A DNA stretch of 64,000 bases from Vicinamibacteria bacterium (GTDB lineage Bacteria > Acidobacteriota > Vicinamibacteria > Fen-336): contig JAMQGV010000017.1 of the NCBI GenBank assembly GCA_025994075.1, forward strand, positions 286,495 to 350,494. Direction: 5' to 3'. Position numbers and translations under genes: made by a program. This document shows positions 15,275-26,174 of this stretch, one piece after another. The notes under the pieces are model-generated. The model was not told where the DNA came from. It saw nothing but the letters and a program-made list of their open reading frames with translations, and did not search any database. Each line of letters starts with the position of its first letter. Position 1 is the stretch's first letter.

Positions 15275-17716
15275 ATGGACACGCTGCTCCAGGACCTGCG
15301 TTACGCCGCCCGCCAGTTGCGCCGCGCCCCCGGTTTCACGCTCGTCGCGGTGCTCTCGCTCGGCCTCGGCATCGGCGCCAACGCGACCATCTTCACGTGG
15401 ATGGACGCGGTGCTGTTCCAGCCGTTCGCGGGCGTGCCCGAGCAGCACCGCCTGGTCTCGGTCAGCACCGTGAACTCGGCGGGCGAGCGGCTCTCCTCCT
15501 CCTGGCCCGACTACCGCGACTTCCAGGCGCAGAGCCGCACGCTCGACCTCTGGGCGGCCGAGGAGCGGGCGATGAGCCTCGTCCACGGCGGCGTGGCCGA
15601 GCGCGCCTGGGGCGTGCTCGTCTCCGGAAACTACTTCGACGCGCTCGGCGTCCGCGCCACGCTCGGCCGCACCTTCCTCCCCGAGGAGGGCGAGGTCGTC
15701 GACGCCCACCCGGTGCTGGTGCTGAGCCACGCGTACTGGCAGCGGCGCTTCGCCGCGCGGCCCGAGATCGTGGGCCAGGCGGTGACGCTGAACAACCGCG
15801 CGTTCACGGTCGTCGGCGTCGCGCCCGAGGGCTTCGCCGGCAGCACCGTCGGCCTCAGCTACGACTTCTTCGTGCCGATGACGATGCAGAAGGCGCTGCT
15901 CGAGGGCGATCGCCTGGAGTACCGCGGCCACCGCTGGCTGAGCCTGATGGGCCGGCTGAAGCCCGGCGCGACGGTCGAGGCCGCGCAGGCCGAGGTCGAC
16001 ACGATCGCGGCCGCGCTGGCCCGCGAGTACCCGCGCTCCAACGAGGGCATGACCGCGTCCGTGCGCCCGCTGTGGCAGTCGGACGACGGCGCCGCGCGCT
16101 CGATGCGGCCGCTGCTGTTCGTGCTGACGGGCGTGGTCGGCGCCGTGCTGCTGATCGCCTGCGCCAACCTCGCGAACCTGCTGCTGGCCCGCGCCGTCGG
16201 CCGCGGCCGCGAGATCGCGGTGCGCCTCTCGCTCGGCGCCGGCCGCGGCCGCGTGATCCGCCAGCTCCTGACCGAGAGCCTGCTGCTGGCCGCGCTCGGC
16301 GCGGCGGCGGGGCTGCTCTTCGCGCACTGGAGCTCCGGGCTGTTCGCGGCCTTCGCGCCGCCCGCGGACCTGCCGGTCGGCCTCCAGGCCGCGCTCGGCG
16401 GCCGCGCCTTCGCCTTCGCGTTGGGCCTCTCGGTGCTCACCGCGCTGGTGTTCGGCACGGCGCCGGCGCTGGCCGCCTCCCGTCCCGATCTCGTCGGCGC
16501 CCTGCGCGACGGCGCCGCTGCGGTCGCCGGCGGCCGCTCGCGACGACGGCTCAAGAACGCGCTGGTCGTGGTGCAGGTCGCGCTCTCGGTCGTGCTGCTG
16601 GTGGGGGCCGGCCTGCTGCTGCGCGCGCTGCAGGCGGAGCGCGACCTCGACACCGGCTTCGACTCCGACCGCGTGCTGCTGGCCGGCGTCGACCTGTTCC
16701 CGAACGGCTACGACCGCGAGCGCGGCGTCGCCTACTACGGCGCGGCGCTCGAGGCGCTGCGCGCGATTCCCGGGGTGGAGGCGGCCAGCCTGGCGCGCCG
16801 CGTGCCGCTGGCGCTCGGCGGCACCAGCTCGAGCGGCTTCGAGGTCGAGGGCTACACGCCGCGCGACGACGACCCGCCACAGATCTACACCAACCTGGTC
16901 GGCGCCGACTACCTGCGCACGATGGGCATCGCCCTGCGCGAGGGCCGCGACTTCACGCCCGACGACCGCGACGGCGGGCTCCCGGTCGCGATCGTCAACG
17001 AGGCGGTCGCCCTTCGCTTCTGGCCGGGCCAGAGCCCGATCGGGCGGCGGCTGCGCCCGGGCGGCGACACCTGGCTGACGGTCGTCGGCGTCGCGAAGAA
17101 CACCCCGCTGCGCAACCTGGTCGAGCGCCCGCTGCCGCTCGTCTACATGCCGATCCAGCAGCAGTTCACGAATGCGGCAGTCGCGTTCCACGTGCGCGCC
17201 CGCAGCGGCGACCCGGCGGCGCTGGCGCCCGCGGTGACCGCGGCGCTGCAGCGCATCGACCCGGCCCTGCCCGTCTTCGGCGTGCGCTCGCTGCGCGAGG
17301 CGACCTCGGCCGCGACCTTCGGGCAGCGGCTCGCGAGCAGCCTGCTCTCGGCGTTCGGCCTGCTGGCGCTGCTGCTGGCCACGCTCGGCCTGTACGGAGT
17401 GATCGCGTGGGCCGTCGGCCAGCGCCGGCGCGAGATGGGGATCCGCCTCGCGCTCGGCGGCCAGCGGCGGCAGATCTTCTCGATGGTGGTCCGCGAGGGG
17501 CTGCGCGTCGCGGCGGTCGGCATCGCGCTGGGGCTGGCGGGCGCCTTCGGCCTCGGTCGCGCGCTCGGGCGCCTGCTGCTCGGCGTCAGTCCCGCGGACC
17601 CGCTCACCTACGCGGCGGTGGTGCTGGTGCTGGGTACCGCGGTGGCCGTGGCCTGCGCCGTGCCCGCGCGGCGAGCGGCGGCGACAGAGCCGGCGAGCGC
17701 GTTGCGCTGCGAGTAG
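15275..17716 (+). CDS. ADOP-type duplicated ABC permease (MacB/FtsX family)
   Basis: 813 aa from ATG 15275, with GGAGG 9 bases upstream. The opening LLQDLRYAARQLRRAPGFT and LGLGIGANATIFTWMDAVL are hallmarks of the acidobacterial duplicated orphan permease (ADOP) group. Two MacB periplasmic-core/FtsX halves are seen: FtsX helices at about residues 280-400 (ANLANLLLARAVGRGREIAVRLSLGA) and again at about 690-810 (GVIAWAVGQRRREMGIRLALGG). ADOP proteins typically stand without an adjacent ATPase gene, as here. They probably act in efflux or lipoprotein/peptide handling with an ATPase encoded elsewhere. Convergent with the 2H phosphoesterase gene. Confidence 0.92.
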   Translation: MDTLLQDLRYAARQLRRAPGFTLVAVLSLGLGIGANATIFTWMDAVLFQPFAGVPEQHRLVSVSTVNSAGERLSSSWPDYRDFQAQSRTLDLWAAEERAMSLVHGGVAERAWGVLVSGNYFDALGVRATLGRTFLPEEGEVVDAHPVLVLSHAYWQRRFAARPEIVGQAVTLNNRAFTVVGVAPEGFAGSTVGLSYDFFVPMTMQKALLEGDRLEYRGHRWLSLMGRLKPGATVEAAQAEVDTIAAALAREYPRSNEGMTASVRPLWQSDDGAARSMRPLLFVLTGVVGAVLLIACANLANLLLARAVGRGREIAVRLSLGAGRGRVIRQLLTESLLLAALGAAAGLLFAHWSSGLFAAFAPPADLPVGLQAALGGRAFAFALGLSVLTALVFGTAPALAASRPDLVGALRDGAAAVAGGRSRRRLKNALVVVQVALSVVLLVGAGLLLRALQAERDLDTGFDSDRVLLAGVDLFPNGYDRERGVAYYGAALEALRAIPGVEAASLARRVPLALGGTSSSGFEVEGYTPRDDDPPQIYTNLVGADYLRTMGIALREGRDFTPDDRDGGLPVAIVNEAVALRFWPGQSPIGRRLRPGGDTWLTVVGVAKNTPLRNLVERPLPLVYMPIQQQFTNAAVAFHVRARSGDPAALAPAVTAALQRIDPALPVFGVRSLREATSAATFGQRLASSLLSAFGLLALLLATLGLYGVIAWAVGQRRREMGIRLALGGQRRQIFSMVVREGLRVAAVGIALGLAGAFGLGRALGRLLLGVSPADPLTYAAVVLVLGTAVAVACAVPARRAAATEPASALRCE

Positions 17717-17724
17717 GCGGGCGC

Positions 17725-18228
17725 TCAGGCGGGACCGAGAGGCACGACCTCCAGCTCCCGCCACTCGCCGACCGCGCCTTCGGTGCGGACGAGGTGCAGC
17801 GCCACCGCCTCGAAGCGGCCCTGCACCTCGTTCGAGACCTCGCGCCCCGCGGCTTCCGCCGCGGCGGGATCGAGGTGGCCGTAGGCCAGCGACAGGTGGG
17901 GCTGGAACGGGCCCGCGGGCCGGTGGCCGAGGCCGCGGCACGCGGCGGCGTGGGCGGCGTGGAGTGCTTCGCCGCCGATCGCCTCGACGAACAGCGCGCG
18001 GAAGTACTCGTCGCGGCGGGCGACGCGCTCGAGGCGCAGCGAGAGCGGGGCCAGCTTGGCCGCCAGCCCCCTCGCGCGCGCGAGGATCTCCGCCTCGTCG
18101 CCGGAGAGACCGGCGACGAGGGTCACGTGCGGCTCGAACACCGGCCCGCCGAAGCGCGCGGCCAGCCGAAGGACGACGGCGCGCAGCCGCTCGCGGAACG
18201 GCCCCTGCGGCTGCAGCCACAGCGACAC
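17725..18228 (-). CDS. 2H phosphoesterase (2'-5' RNA ligase/cyclic phosphodiesterase-like)
   Basis: 167 aa from GTG 18228. Two HxT/S-L motifs define the 2H superfamily: PHVTLVAG (about residue 34) and PHLSLAYG (about 110). The start VSLWLQPQGPF fits cyclic nucleotide phosphodiesterase-like members. A longer frame to 18327 exists, but its N-terminus is built from the intergenic repeat at 18265-18355 and looks non-protein-like, so the GTG is preferred. Likely a cytosolic enzyme acting on 2',3'-cyclic phosphates or ADP-ribose 1''-2'' cyclic phosphate; the substrate is not settled. Confidence 0.82.
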   Translation of the reverse strand: MSLWLQPQGPFRERLRAVVLRLAARFGGPVFEPHVTLVAGLSGDEAEILARARGLAAKLAPLSLRLERVARRDEYFRALFVEAIGGEALHAAHAAACRGLGHRPAGPFQPHLSLAYGHLDPAAAEAAGREVSNEVQGRFEAVALHLVRTEGAVGEWRELEVVPLGPA

Positions 18229-18264
18229 GCCCCGCGCGCGGCCGCGCGCGTTATCCGGGTCTTC

Positions 18265-18355
18265 ATTCTGGAGTCGCGGCGCTCGCCTGCGGGGGGCGCC
18301 GCGCTCCGAGGGGGCTACGTCGGACAACGCAGCCTCCTCCGCCCCCGCACCCCCG
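18265..18355 (-). repeat. Intergenic hairpin repeat, copy 1
   Basis: About 90 bases that align over nearly their whole length with 45291-45377 (shared TTCTGGAGTCG, GCGCTCC, CGTCGGA and CCTCCTCCGCCCCCG). GGGGGC (18310-18315) can pair with GCCCCC (18341-18346). On the minus strand the element begins directly after the stop codon of the S9 peptidase gene, just as the second copy begins directly after a minus-strand stop. It may act as a terminator or mRNA 3'-end element. Confidence 0.7.
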
Positions 18356-20275
<1,920 letters not shown>

Positions 20276-20373
20276 GCGCGTTTGACCTCCGTGGCGAGAT
20301 GGCCCCGCGGCATCGTACACCGCGCCCCGCGCGGGCCCGGGCGCCATGACGCGCGCGGTGCCCGCCTGCTAGG

Positions 20374-21066
20374 GTGCCGCTCGTGAAGGACTCGCTGCGG
20401 CGGCTGGAGCGCGACGTGGTGGCGTGCGGGCGCTGTCCCCGGCTGCGGCGGTGGTGCACGAGGGTCGCCCGCGAGAAGGTGAAGCGCTTCGCGCAGGACG
20501 AGTACTGGGGTCGGCCGGTGCCCGGATTCGGAGACCCGGCGGCACGGCTGTGGATCGTCGGCCTGGCGCCGGCGGCCCACGGCGCCAACCGCACCGGCCG
20601 CGTGTTCACCGGCGATCGGTCCGGCGACTTCCTGTTCGCGGCGCTGCACCGCGCCGGCCTCGCGAACCAGCCGACGTCGGTGCGCGCCGGTGACGGGCTC
20701 GCGCTGCGCGACGCCTGGGTCTCGGCCTCGGTGCGCTGCGCGCCGCCGGCCAACAAGCCGCTGCCGCGCGAGATCGCGGCCTGCCGAGCGTTCCTGCTGC
20801 GCGAGTGGGCGTTGCTGCGCCCGCGGCTGAAGGTCGTGCTGGCGCTCGGCCGCATCGGCCAGGACGCCTTCACCGACGCGCTGCACGAGGCCGGGGTGCT
20901 CGATCGCCGCCGCCTGCCGTTCGGCCACGGCGTGGCGCACGAACTGCCGGGCGGGGTGACCCTCGTCGGCTCCTACCACCCCTCCCAGCAGAACACCTTC
21001 ACCGGCCGCCTGACCCCGGCCTCCTTCGACGCCGTGCTGGCGCTGGTCCGCGCGCGCCTGTCCTGA
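20374..21066 (+). CDS. Uracil-DNA glycosylase family 5 (UdgB-like, 4Fe-4S)
   Basis: 230 aa from GTG 20374 (GTG 20383 is a close alternative). Cys18 and Cys21 (CGRCPRL) with Cys122 and Cys137 give the four ligands of the Fe-S cluster of family 4/5 UDGs. Motif A reads GLAPAAHGANRTGRVFTGD, which has Ala where family 4 has an acidic residue and is typical of family 5. Motif B reads HPSQQNTFTGRLT. Family 5 enzymes excise uracil and also hypoxanthine or thymine from mispairs in high-GC genomes. Convergent with the DUF2846-like gene. Confidence 0.92.
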   Translation: MPLVKDSLRRLERDVVACGRCPRLRRWCTRVAREKVKRFAQDEYWGRPVPGFGDPAARLWIVGLAPAAHGANRTGRVFTGDRSGDFLFAALHRAGLANQPTSVRAGDGLALRDAWVSASVRCAPPANKPLPREIAACRAFLLREWALLRPRLKVVLALGRIGQDAFTDALHEAGVLDRRRLPFGHGVAHELPGGVTLVGSYHPSQQNTFTGRLTPASFDAVLALVRARLS

Positions 21067-21076
21067 GCGAGGGGAG

Positions 21077-21691
21077 CTACTTCTTCGCCTCCCACGTGCT
21101 GGGGTGGGCCTTGGCCAGCTTCTCCTTCCCCTGCGCCTCGGTGATCGGCTCCAGCTTGTTGCGGGCCTTCAGGAAGCCCATCTTGATCTTCTGCTCGACG
21201 TAGTAGGTCCGGCCGGCCTCCACGGACAGCTCCATCACGCTGGTGTTCTCGGCCTTCGAGCAGAAGTAGTGCTCGCCCGGCGGCAGGTCGAGCGTGAAGT
21301 AGTTGCGGGCACGGTTGACGCCGACCCAGGCCCCGTCGACGCCGAGCTTGGTCTGGACCTTGCTGCCCATGCGGCTGGAGCGGATCACGTAGACGAGGGC
21401 GTGGCCCTCCTTGGGGTCGGGAAGCGGGTGGCGGGTCTTGTCGGTGTCGGCCTTGAACTTGACGTCGACCACCGGGCAGGCCTTCTTCTTGATCGCCTCC
21501 TGCTTCTGCTTGTCGGTCTGCGAGACCGGCTCCTTCTCGTCGAAGTCCTGATCCTTCTCGTCCGCCTCGTCCTCGGCTTCCTCCTGCGGCGAGGCCGCGG
21601 GCGTGGGCGTCGGCTGCTGGCCGGCGGCGACCCACGGCAACACCCCGAGCACGAAGACCGCGGCGACGACCCGGCATGGCTGCACCTTCAC
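21077..21691 (-). CDS. Exported DUF2846-like protein
   Basis: 204 aa from GTG 21691, chosen because AGGAGGT lies 8 bases upstream and the signal peptide (VVAAVFVLGVLPWVAAG) follows at once. A Pro/Thr and acidic linker (about 30-70) leads to a domain with ALVYVIRSSRMGS, VDGAWVG, NYFTLDLPPGEHYF and AGRTYYVEQ, the pattern of DUF2846 proteins, which are small beta-rich domains of unknown function. Cys residues at about 71 and 144 could form a disulfide. Role unknown. Confidence 0.75.
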   Translation of the reverse strand: MKVQPCRVVAAVFVLGVLPWVAAGQQPTPTPAASPQEEAEDEADEKDQDFDEKEPVSQTDKQKQEAIKKKACPVVDVKFKADTDKTRHPLPDPKEGHALVYVIRSSRMGSKVQTKLGVDGAWVGVNRARNYFTLDLPPGEHYFCSKAENTSVMELSVEAGRTYYVEQKIKMGFLKARNKLEPITEAQGKEKLAKAHPSTWEAKK

Positions 21692-21770
21692 GGTGGCTGC
21701 ACCTCCTGGGCGCACTGGCACCCACCCCCCTAGTGCAGCCCGCAGCTCCGATCTTTCAGGGGGGCGCCGG

Positions 21771-22934
21771 CTACACCTCGCGCAGGGCGGTCGTGATCGG
21801 CAGGCGGGCGGCGCGGAGCGCCGGGAGCAGGCCGCCGACGATGCCCATCATCACGGCGAACACCATGCCCGCGAACAGCGTCGGCGGCGTGACGCGGAAG
21901 GCGAACGCGATCTCCGAGAAGTTGGCGCTGTTGGTCGCGCCCGAGATGCCGTTGGCGGGCAGCGCCAGCAGGCAGCCGAGCGCGCCGCCGAAGGCGGCCA
22001 GGATCGCGGCCTCGGTCAGGAACGAGGCGAGGATCGCCCGGCGCGAGAAGCCGAGCGCGCGCAGGGTGCCGATCTCGCGGGTGCGCGAGGCGACGATGCC
22101 GTACATCGTGTTCATCGCGCCGAACACGGCGCCGACGCCCATCACGATGCCGACGAAACCGGCCAGGCCGAGCAGCGCGCCGGCGATCGGCCCGGCCTGC
22201 GCCTCGTAGAACGCCCGCTCGCGGCTGACGCTGACCTGGACCTGCGGGTCGTTCTCCCAGGCGTTCTTGAAGGCCTCGAAGGTCGACGGGTCGGCCAGGC
22301 GCACGACGATCGCCTGGTAGCCGCCCTGGCGGCGCAGCGGCTCCGCCATCGTCTCGAGGTCGCCCCAGATCTCGCTCTCGAAGCCGGAGCCCTCGGAGGC
22401 GAACACGCCGACCACCTCCCACGGCTTGTTCTGGATCGAGACCTTGCTGCCGACCTCGAAGCCGTAGCGCTCGCGCACGCGCTCGCCGACGATCACCTCG
22501 GGCAGCCCGGGCTGCACCTGCCGGCCGGCGACGATGCGCAGCCCGCCGCGCACCTCGAAGGCGCGCGGGGTGACGCCGCGCACGCTGACGTTGACGTCCG
22601 CGCCGTCGGCCTTGCGCGGGTAGCTGGCGACCACCAGGATCTCGGGCGAGGACAGCGGACGCCCCGCGTCGTCGCGGGCGATCCGCGGGTCGACCAGCAG
22701 CACCTGGGCGGCGTTGCGGCCGATGCCCGAGGTCAGCTCGGCGTTGGCGCCCTTCTGCACGACCATCGCGTTGTCGTCGCGGCCGGTGGCCCGCAGCGCG
22801 AGGCTGAAGCCCGAGGCCATCGCGGTCAGGAACACGATGGTGGTCACCACCAGCGCGATGCCGACCACGGCCAGCAGCGTGAGCTGCCAGCGCACGCGCA
22901 CGTTGCGGACGTTGTAGGTGATCGGAAGTGCCAT
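21771..22934 (-). CDS. ABC transporter permease (MacB-like), last gene of efflux operon
   Basis: 387 aa from ATG 22934. An N-terminal TM helix, a large periplasmic MacB-core domain (about 55-240) and a C-terminal FtsX domain with three TM segments are visible, including the VASRTREIGTLRALGFSRRA coupling region and ALRAARLPITTALREV end. It pairs with the permease immediately upstream (2-bp gap), the ATPase and the membrane-fusion protein to form a MacAB-like tripartite pump. Two non-identical permeases imply a heterodimer. Cargo not predictable. Confidence 0.9.
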   Translation of the reverse strand: MALPITYNVRNVRVRWQLTLLAVVGIALVVTTIVFLTAMASGFSLALRATGRDDNAMVVQKGANAELTSGIGRNAAQVLLVDPRIARDDAGRPLSSPEILVVASYPRKADGADVNVSVRGVTPRAFEVRGGLRIVAGRQVQPGLPEVIVGERVRERYGFEVGSKVSIQNKPWEVVGVFASEGSGFESEIWGDLETMAEPLRRQGGYQAIVVRLADPSTFEAFKNAWENDPQVQVSVSRERAFYEAQAGPIAGALLGLAGFVGIVMGVGAVFGAMNTMYGIVASRTREIGTLRALGFSRRAILASFLTEAAILAAFGGALGCLLALPANGISGATNSANFSEIAFAFRVTPPTLFAGMVFAVMMGIVGGLLPALRAARLPITTALREV

Positions 22935-22936
22935 GG

Positions 22937-24121
22937 CTAGACCGTTCTCAGCGTGTCGGTGATGCGGGCGCGGTAGGCCTGCAGCGCCGGCAGCAGGCCG
23001 GCCGCGAGGCCGAGGAACACGGCGATGCCGAAGCCCGTCGCGGCGATCAGCGGCGACAGCCCGAGGTTGGGGAACGCGCGCGCGACGTCGCCGATCAGCG
23101 GCAGCGAGGGCAGCACGCCGATCATCGCCTTGCCGAGGACGAGGCCGAGCCCGCCGCCCATCACGCCGAGGATCAGCGCCTCGACCAGGATCAGCGCCAT
23201 CACCAGCTCGCTGCCGAAGCCGAGCGTCTTCAGCACCGCGATCTCCGTGCGCCGCTCGCGCACCGCCATGCTCATCGTGTTGGCGGTGACCAGCAGGATC
23301 GTGAAGGTCACCGCGATGCCGATGCCGTTGAGCAGCAGCGCCAGGTTGCCGGCCAGCGAGACGAAGCCCGCGCGGAACGCGGCCTCGGTCTCGGTCTTGG
23401 TGCGCACGTCGGAGTTCTCGAAGTACGCGTCGATCGCCTTGCCCACCGCGGCCGCCCGCTCGGGGTCGTTCACCTCGATGCTGAAGGTGCCGGCGCCGGC
23501 GCGGTTGCGGGTCGACTCCTCCAGGTACTTGTGGTGGAAGAAGAACAGCCGCCCGTCGGTGCCCGGGTAGCGCACCTCGTCGACCTGGTAGATGCCGCTG
23601 ATCACGAACTCGAACGGCCGGCCGATCCGGTACGGCGGGATCGTGCTCTCGAGCTGCACGGTCGAACCGACGCTCCAGCCGAAGCGCTTTGCGAGCTCGG
23701 GGCCGACGATGGCGCCGCGGCGGTCGGCGAAGAACGCCTGCTTCTCGGCGTCGCTCAGCACGTACTCGGGGTAGATCGCGAGGTAGTCCTCGGGCTCGAC
23801 CGCGAAGTTGGCGAAGAACTTGGTGAAGTCGGGCGGCAGCCCCATCACGCCGCCGAACCAGTTCGAGATCGCCACCCGCTTGACGCCCGGGATCTGCGCG
23901 ATCCGCTCCTTGTAGGCGAGCGGCATGTTGTAGACGAGGCTGACCGAGTGGCGCGTCACCAGCCGCGAGGCGGACGCGCTCTTCAGCCCGTAGTTGACCG
24001 CCGCGATGATCGTCTGCAGCGTGCAGAAGAGGAAGATGCACACGGCCATCGCCATCACGGTCGAGCCGGTGCGGATCCAGTTCCGCCGCAGGTGCTTGAG
24101 GACGTAGGGGAGGTACTTCAT
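22937..24121 (-). CDS. ABC transporter permease (MacB-like), first permease of efflux operon
   Basis: 394 aa. Same architecture as its downstream neighbour: TM1 at about 20-40, a periplasmic core, and an FtsX region with [21 protein letters not shown] before the last TM pair, ending in [12 protein letters not shown]. The two permeases are diverged paralogues. Spacing is 12 bp from the ATPase gene upstream and 2 bp to the next permease. Probably the second half of a heterodimeric mechanotransmission-type transporter. Confidence 0.9.
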   Translation of the reverse strand: MKYLPYVLKHLRRNWIRTGSTVMAMAVCIFLFCTLQTIIAAVNYGLKSASASRLVTRHSVSLVYNMPLAYKERIAQIPGVKRVAISNWFGGVMGLPPDFTKFFANFAVEPEDYLAIYPEYVLSDAEKQAFFADRRGAIVGPELAKRFGWSVGSTVQLESTIPPYRIGRPFEFVISGIYQVDEVRYPGTDGRLFFFHHKYLEESTRNRAGAGTFSIEVNDPERAAAVGKAIDAYFENSDVRTKTETEAAFRAGFVSLAGNLALLLNGIGIAVTFTILLVTANTMSMAVRERRTEIAVLKTLGFGSELVMALILVEALILGVMGGGLGLVLGKAMIGVLPSLPLIGDVARAFPNLGLSPLIAATGFGIAVFLGLAAGLLPALQAYRARITDTLRTV

Positions 24122-24133
24122 CGCCCGTTCCCC

Positions 24134-24823
24134 CTACAGGGAGAGCACGCCCTTCTCGAGGTGGTGCTGGGTGTGGGCCCGCTGCGCCGCCCGCGGGTCG
24201 TGGGTGACCATCACGATCGTCTTGCCGAAGTCGCGGTTGAGCGTCTCCATCAGCGCCAGGATCTCCTCGGCGCTCTTCGAGTCGAGGTCGCCCGTGGGCT
24301 CGTCGGCGACCAGCACCTTGGGGTCGGCGACGATCGCGCGGGCGATCGCCACGCGCTGCTCCTGGCCGCCCGAGAGCTGGCGCGGGTAGTGCTGCGAGCG
24401 CTCGGCGAGGCCGACCACCTTGAGCGCGGTCAGCGCCCGCTCGCGGCGCTCCTTCTTGGAGAGGCTCGTCAGCAGCAGCGGCAGCGCGACGTTCTCCTCC
24501 GCGGTCAGCACCGGGATCAGGTTGTAGAACTGGAAGATGAAGCCGACGTTGCGGCTGCGCCAGCGCGCCAGCTCGCTCTCGCCGAGCTGGGCGACGTCGG
24601 TGCCGGCCACGACGACCTTGCCCGCGGTCGGCCGGTCGATGCCGGCGATCAGGTTGAGCAGCGTCGTCTTGCCCGAGCCCGACGGGCCCATCAGCGCGAC
24701 GAAGTCGCCCTCCGGCACCTCGAGCGAGAGGCCGTCGAGGACCTTGACCTCCTCCGCGTCGCGCCGGTAGACCTTCTTCACGCCTTCGACCGCCACCATC
24801 GGCGCCTTGCCGTTGCCGCTCAT
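24134..24823 (-). CDS. ABC transporter ATP-binding protein (MacB/LolD type)
   Basis: 229 aa from ATG 24823. Complete ATPase motifs: Walker [11 protein letters not shown]-loop [10 protein letters not shown], signature [15 protein letters not shown], Walker [13 protein letters not shown] and the H-loop VTHD. The FxxxNLxPxLTAxENV stretch is typical of LolD/MacB ATPases. The ATG shares one base with the stop of the upstream membrane-fusion protein gene (TGATG). Powers the two downstream permeases. Confidence 0.95.
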   Translation of the reverse strand: MSGNGKAPMVAVEGVKKVYRRDAEEVKVLDGLSLEVPEGDFVALMGPSGSGKTTLLNLIAGIDRPTAGKVVVAGTDVAQLGESELARWRSRNVGFIFQFYNLIPVLTAEENVALPLLLTSLSKKERRERALTALKVVGLAERSQHYPRQLSGGQEQRVAIARAIVADPKVLVADEPTGDLDSKSAEEILALMETLNRDFGKTIVMVTHDPRAAQRAHTQHHLEKGVLSL

Positions 24824-26022
24824 CACTGCACCTTCACCTTGTCGCCGTCCTTCAGCGTCTCCGCCGGCTTCAGCACGACGGTCTCGCCGCCGGCCAGCCC
24901 CTGGCGCACCACGACCCGGCCCTCGCGCTCGGCACCGGTCTCGATCGCGCGCTGCTTGAGCGCGCCCTGCACGACCTCGAACACCACCTTCCTGCCGTCG
25001 CGGGTGGCGACCGCGTCCTTCGGGATCACGACCGAGGGCGCGGCGACCGCCGCCACGGCGCCCGCCGGCGGCGCCGGCTCCGTGAAGTTCACGCGCGCGC
25101 TCATCTCCGGCTTCAGGTCCTCGTCCTTGTCGAGGATCGTGACCTTGACCTGGACCGTCGCCTTGGTGCGGTCGGCGGTCGGGATCACCTGCCGCAGCAC
25201 CGCCTTGTAGCGGCGGTCGGGGAAGGCCTCGACCGTGACCTCGGCCGGCTGCGCGTCGCCGAGGCGGGCGACGTTGCTCTCGCTGACGTCGGCCTCGACC
25301 TCGAGCGTCGCCAGGTCGGCAAGCGCCACGATGGCGCCCGAGGCGGTCGAGATGTTCACGCCGGGCGGGATCGGCGCCACGCTCTCGCCGACCTCGGCCA
25401 TCTTCTTGACGACGGTGCCCGCGAACGGCGCCTTGATCTGCGTGTTCTGGAGCTGGGCCTCGGCGAACGCCAGCCCGGCCTGGGCCTGGGCCAGCGCCGC
25501 TTCGGCAATCCGCACCCGGCTGCGCGCGGCCGCCAGCGTGTCGGCGTCGAGCACCTTGTCGGCGTGGAGACGCTCGGCGACGTCGCGCTGGCGCACCTGT
25601 TCGGCGAGGTCCGCCTCGGCGCGCTGCACGTTGGCGCGGCTCGACTGCACGCTCGCCAGGTAGTCGGCGTCCTCGAGGCGGGCGATCACCTGGCCCTCGC
25701 GCACGCGGCTCGCCTCCTCGACGCCGAGCCAGGCCAGCCGGCCCTGGATCTTCGCGGAGACGACCGCCTTGCGGCGGGCGACGACGTAGCCGGACGCGGT
25801 CAGCACCGGCGCCCCGCCCTGCGGCGCGCCTTCGGTCTCGAGCGTCGCGCGGCCGACGCTGACCGGCACCTCGGCCAGCGCGCCGCGCAGGCGCAGGCCG
25901 TAGACGCCGAGCAGCAGCAGGGCCGCGGGCACGAGCAGCAGCAGCGGCCAGCGGGGACGGGGGCGGGGCGCGTCGTGGTCGATGCGCAGCGACGCGAGGT
26001 CGCGCTTGAGGTGTTCGCTCAC
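24823..26022 (-). CDS. Periplasmic adaptor (HlyD/MacA/RND membrane-fusion protein)
   Basis: 399 aa from GTG 26022, with GGAGGG upstream. TM helix at about 26-43, then a split barrel-sandwich domain ([22 protein letters not shown] and [20 protein letters not shown]) around an alpha-helical hairpin (about 125-190), beta-barrel and membrane-proximal domains. First gene of the MFP-ATPase-permease-permease operon. The outer-membrane channel is not in the window. A palindrome overlapping the probable -10 lies 40-55 bases upstream. Confidence 0.93.
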   Translation of the reverse strand: MSEHLKRDLASLRIDHDAPRPRPRWPLLLLVPAALLLLGVYGLRLRGALAEVPVSVGRATLETEGAPQGGAPVLTASGYVVARRKAVVSAKIQGRLAWLGVEEASRVREGQVIARLEDADYLASVQSSRANVQRAEADLAEQVRQRDVAERLHADKVLDADTLAAARSRVRIAEAALAQAQAGLAFAEAQLQNTQIKAPFAGTVVKKMAEVGESVAPIPPGVNISTASGAIVALADLATLEVEADVSESNVARLGDAQPAEVTVEAFPDRRYKAVLRQVIPTADRTKATVQVKVTILDKDEDLKPEMSARVNFTEPAPPAGAVAAVAAPSVVIPKDAVATRDGRKVVFEVVQGALKQRAIETGAEREGRVVVRQGLAGGETVVLKPAETLKDGDKVKVQ

Positions 26023-26064
26023 GGGTTCGGGCCCTCCAGGCGGCCCGCGGGGAGGAAGGACGAG

Positions 26065-26077
26065 ACAATCGATTGTA
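26065..26077 (-). promoter_or_regulatory. Palindromic operator over the efflux-operon -10
   Basis: ACAATC-GATTGT (26065-26076) is a perfect 12-bp palindrome in the divergent gap between the adaptor gene and the YfhO-like gene. On the minus strand TACAAT (26077-26072), a good -10 hexamer, lies inside it. A repressor bound here would block the efflux promoter. The regulator is not encoded alongside. Confidence 0.5.
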
Positions 26078-26174
26078 GGGTTCCGTTCCGCGCGCCGCAT
26101 GTGCCGGAGGTCATGGGCGCCGCCTGACGATCGTCACCCCGCCGTCACGCGGCGCTCGCGTAGGATGCGGGCCC

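Noticed and set aside
18229..18327. Upstream extension of the 2H phosphoesterase to ATG 18327
   Set aside because: Most of the extra residues are encoded by the dispersed intergenic repeat, and the conserved fold begins at VSLWLQP from GTG 18228.
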